From: an uncultured Christensenella sp.
GTDB lineage: Bacteria > Bacillota > Clostridia > Christensenellales > Pumilibacteraceae
Length of the DNA: 64,000 nucleotides
Assembly: GCA_910578545.1 (NCBI GenBank)
Contig: CAJTPT010000005.1
Span: forward strand, 62,001 to 126,000
Direction of reading: 5' to 3'
Shown here: positions 17,909 to 26,742 of the stretch, in pieces
Numbering within the stretch: the first letter of the stretch is position 1
How the letters are laid out: the number at the start of each line of letters is the position of its first letter
Translations under genes and position numbers: made by a program
Notes under the pieces: generated by a model
The model's input: only the letters and a program-made list of their open reading frames with translations
Database searches by the model: none
What the model was told of the DNA's origin: nothing

Positions 17909-18160
17909 ATGATACATTCGATGAGCGGCGGCGTGCTAAGCGAGTACGGCGCATACACCTTTGTTAAGGTCAGGTTCGAGGGCGTGGGCGCGCCGTATTG
18001 GTATATAGCCGACTTCGAGGTAGTCGAGGGCGATCGCGTTATCGCGCCGTTTAACGGCGCGGGTAAACCCGCAGTTGTCGAGCGTGTGGAAAATAACGTT
18101 TCCGGTCAAGTCGCGCCCGTTCCGATAAAGCGCGCCAAAAAGCTTATAAGCAAGCTGTAA
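17909..18160 (+). CDS. Small conserved-looking protein, possible PriA-N-like fold
   Basis: 83-aa protein read from ATG 17909, preceded by AGAGAGGTC, 24 bp after the helicase gene and probably cotranscribed. The pattern (VKVRFEGVGAPYWYIADFEVVEGDRVIAPF...AVVERV) resembles the small beta-barrel 3'-DNA-end-binding domain at the start of PriA, where a Tyr-rich strand is followed by a GDxVxVPF turn. That assignment is tentative. The C-terminus is basic (RAKKLISKL). Confidence 0.65.
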   Translation: MIHSMSGGVLSEYGAYTFVKVRFEGVGAPYWYIADFEVVEGDRVIAPFNGAGKPAVVERVENNVSGQVAPVPIKRAKKLISKL

Positions 18161-18178
18161 CCGACTGCAAATTAACAC

Positions 18179-18207
18179 TTGACAAATCCCGTTTCCGTGA
18201 GTATAAT
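18179..18207 (+). promoter_or_regulatory. Consensus promoter, predicted leaderless
   Basis: TTGACA (18179-18184), a 17-bp spacer and TATAAT (18202-18207), both boxes perfect matches to consensus. The next gene's ATG is six bases later. Confidence 0.8.
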
Positions 18208-18213
18208 TAAGTT

Positions 18214-18573
18214 ATGTTTTTAAGCGCAGTTCAACCTTATATAGTGGCGATAATCATCGCGGTGGTAGTGTTGCAATACGCGTTCGCGCTGTTTTGCCTG
18301 CTTAAGCTCGCGTACCTCGATATCGACAAAAAGTATTATATCATTTGGAACGTATTTATTCTTTTGGTGTTCTTTATAGGCGGCGCGGTATTCCTTGTAT
18401 ACTACTACAAGCATCCCGAGCTCAAGCTGTCCAAAGCGCAGACTGAAGAACAGCCTGCCCAACAGACAGAGCAGGCGCAACAGCCCGAACAAACGGAACC
18501 TGCCGATAACGCACAAACCGACGAAACGCCTAATAGCGAGCAGAGCGAAGGCGCTGAAGAGCAATCGGAATAA
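18214..18573 (+). CDS. Small membrane protein with Gln/Glu-rich tail
   Basis: 119 aa. Two hydrophobic segments (about residues 6-30 and 44-66) form a helical hairpin like the PLDc_N/phospholipase-D-nuclease N-terminal arrangement (an integral membrane pair with a WNVFILLVFFIGG-type second helix). A cytoplasmic or exposed low-complexity tail rich in Gln, Glu, Pro and Thr follows (about residues 75-119). Function unknown. The start is fixed by the perfect promoter; no ribosome site exists. Confidence 0.7.
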   Translation: MFLSAVQPYIVAIIIAVVVLQYAFALFCLLKLAYLDIDKKYYIIWNVFILLVFFIGGAVFLVYYYKHPELKLSKAQTEEQPAQQTEQAQQPEQTEPADNAQTDETPNSEQSEGAEEQSE

Positions 18574-18743
18574 ATTCGGTAGTATACCTCCGGTAAGCTC
18601 GTCAACTTGCACTCCAAGGAGCGCGGTATAACGCCCAATTTGTTTTCGTCGCATTTTTGTTCCCGCAAGCGGACAAAAATACTCATAGAATAAACTGACG
18701 AGTGGCGAAGGGAATACCCGTATGCCGCTTTTTAAAATCCGTC

Positions 18744-19826
18744 ATGCCTAACAGAACGAAAACCGCAGTAGCCACTCTTGTTATCGGATTGGCGTTGAAT
18801 ATTATTTTGGGCGTAGCCAAGCTAACAGTGGGCATACTTACCGATTATGCGTCGGCTACGTCGGACGCGCTAAACAACATTTCGGACGCGGCGGTTTCGC
18901 TTGTCACCATAATCGCAACCGCGCTTGCCGCACGCCGCGCGGACAAAAAGCACCCGTTCGGGCACGGTAGGTACGAGTATATTGCAACCCTTGTCGTGGG
19001 CGCGGGCGTGCTTGCCGTGGGCGTCGAAGTCTTTACCGGCGGACTGGAGCGCACTGTCACGCCCGTTAACGCCGAGCTCGGTATAGCGCTGTTTGCAACA
19101 CTCGGCGCGTCGGTTGCAGTCAAGGCTTTTATGGCGGTGTTTTATTTTATTCGCGGGCGCAAGACCGGTTCGGACACGATCAGAGCGGCGTGCTTCGATT
19201 CTATATCCGACGTTGCCGTTACCTCGGTTGTTATTTGCTGTGCGCTCATTCAAAAGTACGCGGAAGTCAATATCGACGGGTATGTGTCCATGGCAGTCGC
19301 AGTGGTGATACTCATCTTCGCGTTCGGCATTCTTAAACGCACGGTTAGCAGGCTGCTCGGCGAGCGACCCGATCGCGGTCAAATCGACGGCGTGCGCGAG
19401 ATTATACGCTCGTTCCCCGAGGTGGTGTCCGTGCACGATATTATTATCAATGATTACGGCGTTGCCAACAAGATAGCCGAGGCGGACGCGGTGTTTCCCG
19501 CGGAGATGTCGTTTGTCGCCGTTCACGCGGTGTGCGACTCTATAGAGCGCGCTGTGTACGAAAAGACGGGAATACGTATGAGCGTGCACGCCGACCCGCT
19601 TGTTTCCGACGAGCGACAGACCAAGATACAAAGCCTACTCGACGAGATACTCGGCGGCTACGGTGCGACCGCGCACGACCTTGTTATCAACGACGAACAA
19701 AAGACGGTCGAGCTCGATATAGAGATGTCCGATTGCGACAGGATAGAGGGTGAGATAAAACAGCAGGTGTCGGCGCGAATAAAAACCGTACTGCCGTACG
19801 ACGTTATTATCAACGTGGATTATTAA
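18744..19826 (+). CDS. Cation diffusion facilitator transporter
   Basis: CDF-family metal/proton antiporter, probably exporting Zn, Fe or Mn. Six membrane segments are expected in the first 210 residues. The metal-site helix DYASATSDALNNISDAAVS and the loop KKHPFGHGRYEYIATLVVG are diagnostic. A C-terminal cytoplasmic domain follows and appears partly duplicated: two segments share a VxDIIIND / AHDLVIND pattern. Starts at ATG 18744 (MPNRTKTAV); GTG 18702 in frame would add 14 residues. Neither has a clear ribosome site. The mnmA start follows 9 bp after the stop. Confidence 0.88.
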   Translation: MPNRTKTAVATLVIGLALNIILGVAKLTVGILTDYASATSDALNNISDAAVSLVTIIATALAARRADKKHPFGHGRYEYIATLVVGAGVLAVGVEVFTGGLERTVTPVNAELGIALFATLGASVAVKAFMAVFYFIRGRKTGSDTIRAACFDSISDVAVTSVVICCALIQKYAEVNIDGYVSMAVAVVILIFAFGILKRTVSRLLGERPDRGQIDGVREIIRSFPEVVSVHDIIINDYGVANKIAEADAVFPAEMSFVAVHAVCDSIERAVYEKTGIRMSVHADPLVSDERQTKIQSLLDEILGGYGATAHDLVINDEQKTVELDIEMSDCDRIEGEIKQQVSARIKTVLPYDVIINVDY

Positions 19827-19835
19827 TGGTGTTAC

Positions 19836-20903
19836 ATGGGCGCAAAAGCTAAAAAGGTAATAATAGGCATGTCGGGCGGAGTGGATTCCGCCGTTGCGGC
19901 GTACCTGCTCAAAAGGGATGGGTACAATGTTACCGGACTGTTTATGCACAACTGGGAAGAGGACGGCGAATGTCCGGCTACGCAGGATTGGCGAGACGTA
20001 CAATCCGTCGGCGAAAAGCTCGGTATACAGGTGTATTCAGTCAACTTTGCGGCGGCGTATATGGACGGCGTTTTCGATTATTTTTTGCGGGAATACAGGG
20101 CGTTTCGCACCCCTAATCCCGACGTGCTGTGTAACCGCATCATCAAGTTCGGCGCGTTCCGCGACTACTGTGCCACGCTCGGCGCCGACTATATCGCGAC
20201 GGGGCATTACTGTAGGCGGAACGGCGATATGCTTTATAAAGCCGTCGACGGCAACAAGGACCAGTCGTACTTTTTAAACCAAGTGTTAACCGAACAGCTC
20301 GGCAACGTTTTGTTCCCGCTCGGCGACATGATAAAGCCGCAGGTGCGCGCGCTTGCCGACGAGCTCGGACTGTCGGTCGCCAAAAAGAAGGACAGCACGG
20401 GCGTGTGCTTTATAGGCGAGCGCAAGTTTAAAAAGTTTCTTTCCGCGTACCTTCCCGCACAGCCGGGCGATATAGCGGATACCGCGGGCAACGTCGTAGG
20501 ACGGCACGACGGGCTTATGTACTACACACTCGGTCAGCGTCGCGGTTTGGGTATAGGCGGAGTAAAAGGCGCGGCGGGCAGATGGTTTGTGCTCGCTAAG
20601 GACGTCGAGCATAACAGGCTGATAGTGTCGTGCGGCGACGAAAGCGAGTTGTATTCCTCGGTCGTCGAGGGCACTGATTTCAACGTAATAGGCGGCGGTG
20701 ATTTTTCGGGCGAGATACGGTGCACTGCAAAAACGCGGTACCGTCAGCCCGACCGGGCGGCAACGCTTACAATGCTTGACGGCGGAAAATACAGGCTTGT
20801 GTTTGACGAGCCGCAACGTGCGGTCACGCCCGGACAATACGCGGTGGTGTACCTCGGCGACAGGTGCTTGGGCGGCGGCGTAATCGAGCGCACGGGAGAA
20901 TAG
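19836..20903 (+). CDS. mnmA: tRNA-specific 2-thiouridylase
   Basis: MnmA transfers sulfur to U34 of Glu, Gln and Lys tRNAs. The 355-aa protein has the PP-loop GMSGGVDS (residues 11-18), the first catalytic Cys in NPDVLCN (Cys99), the second in DSTGVCFIGER (Cys191) and the C-terminal beta-barrel ending GQYAVVY. It is intact. A tRNA-Glu gene, a substrate, occurs at 63774. A tiny membrane-protein gene begins one base after its stop. Confidence 0.96.
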   Translation: MGAKAKKVIIGMSGGVDSAVAAYLLKRDGYNVTGLFMHNWEEDGECPATQDWRDVQSVGEKLGIQVYSVNFAAAYMDGVFDYFLREYRAFRTPNPDVLCNRIIKFGAFRDYCATLGADYIATGHYCRRNGDMLYKAVDGNKDQSYFLNQVLTEQLGNVLFPLGDMIKPQVRALADELGLSVAKKKDSTGVCFIGERKFKKFLSAYLPAQPGDIADTAGNVVGRHDGLMYYTLGQRRGLGIGGVKGAAGRWFVLAKDVEHNRLIVSCGDESELYSSVVEGTDFNVIGGGDFSGEIRCTAKTRYRQPDRAATLTMLDGGKYRLVFDEPQRAVTPGQYAVVYLGDRCLGGGVIERTGE

Positions 20904-20904
20904 T

Positions 20905-21231
20905 ATGGTCGGTAATGTTTTTAAGATAATAGCGTTCTCGCTGTTCGGCATAGCTTTTGCGTTGGTGTGCGGAGCGATTATCGCTATAAATGCAAATAGT
21001 GAGGTAGGCGGTTGGTTACTGCTTGCGGCGGGTATAGTCGTTGTTATCGCAGCTATATGTGCCGTGATAGCAATTATGTTTGGCAATGGAAGTACCACCG
21101 AAAAAGCAGGTAAGTTTTTTCTTTTGAGTTCGCCGTTTGTACTGTTGTTCGTAATAATAGGTGCGGTGATATTGCTTGGCGGTATATTTTTATATTGTTG
21201 GCTTTTCTTTTTTTCAAACGCGTTTATATAA
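20905..21231 (+). CDS. Small four-helix hydrophobic membrane protein
   Basis: 108 aa, almost entirely hydrophobic, with about three to four membrane helices and no polar loop of note. Starts at ATG 20905 immediately after the mnmA stop, so it is probably coupled to mnmA. No family recognised. Ends with an Asn-Ala-Phe-Ile tail at the membrane surface. Confidence 0.65.
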   Translation: MVGNVFKIIAFSLFGIAFALVCGAIIAINANSEVGGWLLLAAGIVVVIAAICAVIAIMFGNGSTTEKAGKFFLLSSPFVLLFVIIGAVILLGGIFLYCWLFFFSNAFI

Positions 21232-21318
21232 AACTTTACAAAAGCTATAATCAATGGTAGAATAGGTAGAGATTCTTCACTGCGTCCGGAGTGAGAAAAA
21301 AATCGTGTAGGAGATATA

Positions 21319-22062
21319 ATGGACTTTACAAAACTGTTTACCGATCCCGAGTATTTGCTGTACGGGATAACGCTCGTGCTTATGATCCCGGTGCTTCTGT
21401 TTGGTGTAATCGCGTCGATACGGGTGCAAACGGTGTTTAATAAGTACAACCGCGTGCCATGCTCGTCGGGTGTTTCGGCGCAGGGGTATGTTCGCGCTTT
21501 CTTGGACAGCGAGGGCTTAACTGACGTCACGCTCGGCGCAGTGCGCGGCTCGCTTACCGACAACTTTAACCCGACGACAAAAAAGATTTCGCTGTCTGAC
21601 AGTGTGAGGGGCTCGGCTTCCGTCGGCGCGATAGGCGTTGCCTGTCACGAGGCGGGGCATGCCGTTCAGCACGCGCGCAAATACTTTTTTGCCACGGCGC
21701 GGCTTAAGCTCGTGCCCGTCGTAAATGCGATTAGCACGCTCATGTGGCCGATATTCATCATCGGGTATGTGTTGGGGTTTGCTTCGTCGTACACCGCTAT
21801 CGGCAGAATAATACTTCTTGTCGGGCTTATCGTAATGGGCGGCACGCTGTTGTTCTCGCTTGTCACGTTGCCCACCGAGTTCGACGCAAGCCGTCGCGCG
21901 TACAAGTATCTTAAACCGCGCATGCTTCCCGAAGAAGCGGTTGGGGTAAGAAAGGTTCTTACCGCCGCGGCAATGACGTACGTCGCTTCGTTCATGATGA
22001 CGGCATTGCAGTTTTTGCGCATACTCGCCATTTTCCTCATGGGGCGCAATAAGAACAGGTAA
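21319..22062 (+). CDS. YugP-type membrane zinc metallopeptidase
   Basis: 247-aa neutral zinc peptidase of the YugP family (PF04298). An N-terminal membrane helix is followed by the soluble domain with the zinc-binding motif ACHEAGHAVQH (His110, Glu111, His114), then two or three C-terminal helices around LPTEFDASRRA, which carries the distal acidic ligand. The family is widespread in Firmicutes, but its substrate is poorly defined. GTAGGAGATATA precedes the ATG. Confidence 0.9.
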   Translation: MDFTKLFTDPEYLLYGITLVLMIPVLLFGVIASIRVQTVFNKYNRVPCSSGVSAQGYVRAFLDSEGLTDVTLGAVRGSLTDNFNPTTKKISLSDSVRGSASVGAIGVACHEAGHAVQHARKYFFATARLKLVPVVNAISTLMWPIFIIGYVLGFASSYTAIGRIILLVGLIVMGGTLLFSLVTLPTEFDASRRAYKYLKPRMLPEEAVGVRKVLTAAAMTYVASFMMTALQFLRILAIFLMGRNKNR

Positions 22063-22164
22063 TTATTGCAACAAAAAGCATGCCCGTAAAAAGGTTTGCT
22101 TTTTATTTACGGCGTTGACAAAATACCGTAAATCGTATATTGTTTTACAGAAGTCTTAACAATA

Positions 22165-22195
22165 AAAGATAAAGCCTCGGCTTTATCTTTTTTTA
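22165..22195. terminator. Bidirectional terminator between convergent genes
   Basis: AGATAAAGCC (22167-22176) and GGCTTTATCT (22179-22188) with A and T tracts on both sides. It separates the YugP gene from the convergent minus-strand gene. Confidence 0.85.
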
Positions 22196-22217
22196 TAATA
22201 CACAATTCCTAATTAAA

Positions 22218-22757
22218 CTAATCGCATTCGGCGATGTCGTCGATAAACTCGTTTTTAAGTGCGTAGGCGTGCAGGCGTGCTACGCCGTTTTTGTCGATTA
22301 GATAAAACTTGCTGCCGTGTTCCCACGGACATTCTATAAGCCGCTCGTACGGGCCGAAAAACGCCGACAGCGTTGGCTTATCGATACCGCTTTTAAGCTC
22401 GTCGCTAAGCATGGCGTACGCCGCCGAAAGGTCGTCCGACTTGACAAACGAAAAAAGCCGCGCTATATGGCTTTTGGGCGGTACGGGCTTGGGCGTGCCG
22501 CCGTAAACTATTAGGTACCTGGGCGAGAGTGCAAGCAGATAATGGTCGGACGACAGCCGTATGCCGAGCGCAAGATCGGTGTTTAGGTTTTCAGTGCCGA
22601 TAAGCTTGACGGTGTAGGGCAAAAGCGAAAACTTAAGCGGCAGTACCGTTATGTACACCACGTCGTACTCGGACATTTTAAGGCTGTCGGCGCGCTCGTA
22701 AAACTCGCCGTTAATCATATATATGCAGTCAAACTCGCTCTGTATATGCAGTTCCAT
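22218..22757 (-). CDS. Hypothetical protein
   Basis: 179 aa, soluble, mixed alpha/beta, starting MELHIQSEFDCIYMINGEF. The N-terminal half is beta-rich, like a FHA- or carbohydrate-binding-like sandwich, but no motif is specific. The C-terminal half has a short helical bundle (SFVKSDDLSAAYAMLSDELK), then KFYLIDKNGVARLHAYAL. Divergent from the Myb-like gene at 22859. No clear ribosome site precedes the ATG. Function not recognised. Confidence 0.75.
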   Translation of the reverse strand: MELHIQSEFDCIYMINGEFYERADSLKMSEYDVVYITVLPLKFSLLPYTVKLIGTENLNTDLALGIRLSSDHYLLALSPRYLIVYGGTPKPVPPKSHIARLFSFVKSDDLSAAYAMLSDELKSGIDKPTLSAFFGPYERLIECPWEHGSKFYLIDKNGVARLHAYALKNEFIDDIAECD

Positions 22758-22858
22758 ACGCTATAATTATGACGTCCGATTGGTTTATATGTATAGAAAT
22801 TTTGGGTATTGTCAATGATTACCTTGCAAGTAAAAGATTATCATGCAAGGAGATATTT

Positions 22859-23425
22859 ATGGAAAATAACGAATGGACTATCGAGCAAACCAAGGCGCTC
22901 TTTGACAGGTGCCACCTCGCGCGCAAGAATGGCGAAAGCCTGTCGGCGGCATTCCGCGATATCGCGCAGGACACCTCGCGCTCGGTCAATTCCGTGCGCA
23001 ACTATTACTATGCGCAAGCCAAGACGTTCGAGATGGTGCCCGACCTCGCCAAAAAGCTGGGTATCAAGCTGAACGGTAGCGGACGCGAGCGTTTTGTGCC
23101 CTTTACCGATACCGAGGTGGACTCGCTTATCCGCAACGTTCTTATCGCCAAGGGCAAGGGCATAAGCGTGCGCAAGGCGATAAACGAGCTTGCCGGCGGC
23201 AATCAAAAAGAGGCGCTCAGGCTTCAAAACAAATACCGCTCGTGCCTGCGTTCGCACCGCGACAAGGTGGAATCGATCGTTCACGAGCTCGAGCGCAATC
23301 ATCAGCCGTGCTTTAATCCGTACGGAAGCAGCTACGATAACTTTACGCGCCTAACCGAATATATCGCGTCGCTCGACGACACCAAGGTCGGCAAGTTTCT
23401 CAACCTCATAGAAAAACTAACCTAA
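22859..23425 (+). CDS. Myb/SANT-like helix-turn-helix protein
   Basis: 188 aa with two Myb-like tri-helical repeats. Repeat 1 is WTIEQTKALFDRCHLARKNG...SVNSVRNYYYAQAK (residues about 5-55), repeat 2 is VPFTDTEVDSLIRNVLIAKG...ALRLQNKYRSCLR (about 78-135). The arrangement resembles the RsfA/YlbO class of Firmicute DNA-binding regulators, some of which act in sporulation. The start is set by AAGGAGATATTT immediately before ATG 22859; an upstream in-frame ATG at 22769 is unlikely. Target genes are unknown. Confidence 0.75.
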   Translation: MENNEWTIEQTKALFDRCHLARKNGESLSAAFRDIAQDTSRSVNSVRNYYYAQAKTFEMVPDLAKKLGIKLNGSGRERFVPFTDTEVDSLIRNVLIAKGKGISVRKAINELAGGNQKEALRLQNKYRSCLRSHRDKVESIVHELERNHQPCFNPYGSSYDNFTRLTEYIASLDDTKVGKFLNLIEKLT

Positions 23426-23537
23426 TCGCGCCGTGTGCTTTATCCGTGCCGACCCGACAAAACGCTTGATATTTGGCCGTTTATATGGTACAATAGTGCC
23501 GGTCATAAAATTTAAGGCAGGGGGCGATTATTGCATC

Positions 23538-24143
23538 ATGGATTCGACTCGAGATAAACGCGGTAAAACAGAGGAAGAGTTTTTGCGCGAATATGACGTC
23601 ACGCAATATTTCAGACCGTCGGTGACTGTCGACGCGCTGTTATATTATCCCGTGCGCGAAAACGAGATAAAGCTTTTGATGATTAAGCGCGGCGGGCACC
23701 CGTTTATAGGCACGTACGCTTTTCCCGGCGGGTTTGTGGAAAAGGACGAGCCGTGCGAGGTCGCAGTTAGGCGCGAACTCGAGGAAGAAACGAATATCAC
23801 GGGCGTGCCGCTTAGGCAGTTAGTCACGGTGTCCACGCCCGAGCGCGACCCGCGTTGGCGCAATATTACCGTTGTGTACGGCGGCAGACTGTCGTTGCTT
23901 CCCAAAGCCGCGGCGGGCGACGATGCGGCAAGCGCCAAGTGGTTTGACGTGCGCCGCGACGGCAACCGATTATATTTTTCGTGCGATGGCGAAGCGTTTA
24001 CAAGCACGCTCGACATCGTGCGCGACGAGTTCGGCGATATCGATTTGAATAATACAAAAATCGTCGAGCGCGGTTCTACCGCATTCGACCATGCCAAGGT
24101 CGTGCTTTATCTATTCGCAAGTTTAGAGAAGGAGGAAAAATGA
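23538..24143 (+). CDS. Nudix hydrolase
   Basis: 201-aa Nudix protein. The box is GGFVEKDEPCEVAVRRELEEET (about residues 62-83), with the metal-binding REL-EE core intact. It is flanked by RGGHPFIGTYAFPGG, which resembles ADP-ribose or ADP-sugar pyrophosphatases of the NrtR/YjhB type. The start at ATG 23538 follows a GGGGG-containing site and a promoter (TTGATA, 17 bp, TACAAT) near 23468-23496. The 3' end overlaps the asparaginase start by four bases. Confidence 0.88.
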   Translation: MDSTRDKRGKTEEEFLREYDVTQYFRPSVTVDALLYYPVRENEIKLLMIKRGGHPFIGTYAFPGGFVEKDEPCEVAVRRELEEETNITGVPLRQLVTVSTPERDPRWRNITVVYGGRLSLLPKAAAGDDAASAKWFDVRRDGNRLYFSCDGEAFTSTLDIVRDEFGDIDLNNTKIVERGSTAFDHAKVVLYLFASLEKEEK

Positions 24144-25030
24144 AAATCAATCTTGTAGCAACCGGCGGCACTATAGGCAGTAGACTTATCGACGGCGAGC
24201 TTGTTATTTCCGACGCGGCAACCGCGCAGATAGCGACCATTCTCGGCGCGGATAAGGTTTTCGGCGAGTTCAAAATACATAGCTCGTGCGTCGAGCTCAA
24301 CGACCTTGTAACGTTACGCAAAACGATAGAAAAAGCGGTGGACGGCGCGGACGGCGTAGTGGTTACGCACGGCACCGATACGCTCGCGTTTTCGGCGTCG
24401 TATCTTGCGTTTGCGTTCAGTTCGACCAAAACGCCCATAGTCATGTGTGCCGCAGATCAGCCGCTTACCGATGACGACAGCAACGGCTACGACGTGCTTA
24501 AAGCGGCAAAAAGCTTTATAGCGCGCAAAAAGAGCGGCGTATTCGTGCTTTACAAAAACCCCGGCGAGGTAGTGCGTATTCACCACGGTGCACGGCTTAT
24601 CCCCGCGCACATGCACGAAAACTTTTATTTTTCGCTCGGCGGCAACGTGCCGTTTAAGGACACCGGGCTTATGCGCGGCATGGACTTTGATCTTTCCGAA
24701 AACAAAGTGCTCAGAATCAGCCCGTATGTCGGCATGGACTACTCGGCGTATAACCTAAAAGGATACAAGGCGGTCGTGCATTCCACTTACCACTCGGGCA
24801 GGATAGATACCGCCGCGTTTGACAAGTTTGCCGAACAGCACAGCGACGTTCCCGTGTTTTTGCTTACGGGCAACAAAAAGTATTCGCCCGACATCTTTCC
24901 CGATAACGTAGTGCTTTGCCCGACAATAACGCAAACCGCACTGTATATAAAGATCCTTATCGGACTTAAAAACAACGTAAAAGACTTGTCGGCGTTCGTC
25001 CACAAAAACGCGTGCGGCGAGATCGTTTAG
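24140..25030 (+). CDS. ansA: L-asparaginase, type I-like
   Basis: 296-aa asparaginase hydrolysing Asn to Asp and ammonia. First catalytic Thr in VATGGTIGS (residues about 6-14), second in VVTHGTDTLAFSASYL (about 73-88), and the Lys in MCAADQPLTDDDSNGYDVLKAA. The C-terminal domain is somewhat short. ATGA overlap with the Nudix gene implies coupling; GAAGGAGGAAAA is a strong ribosome site. No signal peptide, so cytoplasmic. Confidence 0.9.
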   Translation: MKINLVATGGTIGSRLIDGELVISDAATAQIATILGADKVFGEFKIHSSCVELNDLVTLRKTIEKAVDGADGVVVTHGTDTLAFSASYLAFAFSSTKTPIVMCAADQPLTDDDSNGYDVLKAAKSFIARKKSGVFVLYKNPGEVVRIHHGARLIPAHMHENFYFSLGGNVPFKDTGLMRGMDFDLSENKVLRISPYVGMDYSAYNLKGYKAVVHSTYHSGRIDTAAFDKFAEQHSDVPVFLLTGNKKYSPDIFPDNVVLCPTITQTALYIKILIGLKNNVKDLSAFVHKNACGEIV

Positions 25031-25073
25031 TTTATTCGGAATCATTTACCGCTTTGCGGCGATTGAATTATTG

Positions 25074-25102
25074 GCGCGGCTATGCCGCGCTTTTCCTTTT
25101 TT
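25074..25102 (+). terminator. Intrinsic terminator after asparaginase
   Basis: GCGCGGC, TAT loop, GCCGCGC followed by TTTTCCTTTTTT. Confidence 0.85.
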
Positions 25103-25118
25103 GCTGTGTAGTTTGTTT

Positions 25119-25147
25119 GTCATCCTGAGCATGGCGAAGGATCTCGC
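25119..25147. repeat. Dispersed intergenic motif (TCATCCTGAGC...GAAGGATCTC type)
   Basis: The sequence resembles an intergenic motif seen in many unrelated bacterial genomes, in which TCATCCTGAGC is followed by a short variable segment and GAAGGATCTC. The resemblance is from memory. Only one good copy is present here, lying just after the asparaginase terminator. Confidence 0.35.
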
Positions 25148-25373
25148 AAACATAAAGTAAGCAATTACGGTAAAAGGCTTGTAATTGCTGTTTTATTTGA
25201 CAATTTTTCTTTCTTGTGATAAATTATTAGTGCAGCGTGATTTAGTATATTTATGCCGATTAGTACACCTCACTCCTTGTTGTTCGCGGGATTGTGTTGC
25301 AACAATTATGGAGTGTGCTGTCGGAGTGCGTTTCACGGTTGGAATGAGCTTTTGCATTATGGAGGAAAAGAGA

Positions 25374-26675
25374 ATGGCAGTAACCAAACGCAAAGAAGTA
25401 GGTAGGATAACCACCACCAAACAACAAGCCGAAACGGCAGTCGCCCGAAAATGGGCTAATTATAAGCAGGCATTGGATTATGTCGGCGATACAATCGTTT
25501 GGGATAATGACGTCGTCGGTCCATTAGACGGGAAAATGAAAGAAACGGTTAAAAATAGTTTGGGCTATTTTTGTCATACGGAAACTGCGACTTACGAGGA
25601 ATGGGCGCATACTTCTACCGAAACCAAACAAGAAGTCGATTATTCACGTGATTGCTATTACACCGTAAAAACGGAAACGTATGAGCCTATAACAAAAGAA
25701 TGTTCGATAAGCGAATGCTTAAAGGTGGTAAAGCGAGGGCAATCAAAACGCGTTAAAGAACTCCAAAACGAATTTTTGGAAGAAGCAAATAATTACTGTG
25801 AAGTAAAGGCGGGTTATTCGTCGGATCTGCCGCGCAAATCTCTTTCAATCGCGTATAATATACTTCTTTTGCTTTCCGGCTTGTTTTTAATTTTCTTTGT
25901 GCTATTCAGTCCTGTAATTTTGCCGGAATATGCGCAATCGCTATCGGCGGATATTTTGTTGTTTAAGTTGATGGGCGCACAGAGCTTGCCTATAAACGCA
26001 CCGGCTTGGATATGTTACGTTTCGATTATATTAGGCGTTGGGTGCATTATTGCTTTCTTCTACGTCAATTCAAGACTCTCAAAGTGGTCTTATCACCCGA
26101 CCAAACGCGTTATGATTATTTATCCGATTGCGGCGATTGCAGCGTTTGCGCTCGGCTATCTTATGAACGATTGGTACAAAGGTATGATGACAACCAATAA
26201 TCCGCTTTTGTGGATTCCTTTCGGACTGTTTTGCGCAAGTCGAGCCTTGACGCCCGTATTATCCGTTTTTGCAATTATATGGGCTATAAAGAATTTAATC
26301 ACCGGTTATCCGCATAAAAGGATATGCGGAATAATAACCGAAAAAGCCAATCGCTTAAATGATTATATCAATTCGGGAAGATATCAAAAAAGCTGTGATT
26401 TGTTAACGCAAATAACTTCTTACAGCGTAAAAAATGTTATGTCCGTTTGCGAAGAGGTCGCCAAAATAGTAGCTAAAATAAATGAGATCAATCAAAAGAA
26501 AAAACAGTTGAAACAAATAGAGGACACAGAATTTACCGATAAAAGTAAAGAGATCGCCGAATTGGATATGCGATTGAATAGGGCGCAAGCAAGGATTAAA
26601 GAGCTGTGCGGAAATAATGAAATAACAAAGAGCGAGGATCCCCGCGCTAATGATTCGATCAACGTTATGCGGTAA
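25374..26675 (+). CDS. Multi-pass membrane protein with C-terminal coiled coil
   Basis: 434 aa from ATG 25374, preceded by GGAGG eight bases upstream. A soluble Tyr/Thr-rich N-terminal domain (residues 1-155) is followed by about four membrane helices (155-335) and a C-terminal coiled coil (about 385-425, EINQKKKQLKQIEDTEF...). Base composition is more AT-rich than its neighbours and codon use differs (many ATT, AAA, GAA), hinting at transfer. No recognised family; an effector-like or surface role cannot be judged. Confidence 0.75.
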   Translation: MAVTKRKEVGRITTTKQQAETAVARKWANYKQALDYVGDTIVWDNDVVGPLDGKMKETVKNSLGYFCHTETATYEEWAHTSTETKQEVDYSRDCYYTVKTETYEPITKECSISECLKVVKRGQSKRVKELQNEFLEEANNYCEVKAGYSSDLPRKSLSIAYNILLLLSGLFLIFFVLFSPVILPEYAQSLSADILLFKLMGAQSLPINAPAWICYVSIILGVGCIIAFFYVNSRLSKWSYHPTKRVMIIYPIAAIAAFALGYLMNDWYKGMMTTNNPLLWIPFGLFCASRALTPVLSVFAIIWAIKNLITGYPHKRICGIITEKANRLNDYINSGRYQKSCDLLTQITSYSVKNVMSVCEEVAKIVAKINEINQKKKQLKQIEDTEFTDKSKEIAELDMRLNRAQARIKELCGNNEITKSEDPRANDSINVMR

Positions 26676-26696
26676 ACGATTCCGAATTAAACAATA

Positions 26697-26727
26697 AAAG
26701 AGCGGCTTACACCGCTCTTAAATTTTA
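26697..26727. terminator. Bidirectional terminator
   Basis: AAGAGCGG / CCGCTCTT hairpin with A and T tracts between two convergent genes. Confidence 0.8.
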
Positions 26728-26742
26728 ATTTAAAATTTATTG

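Noticed and set aside
18702..18743. GTG 18702 as start of the CDF transporter
   Set aside because: No ribosome site and the extra 14 residues lack family support; ATG 18744 fits better, although it is not certain.
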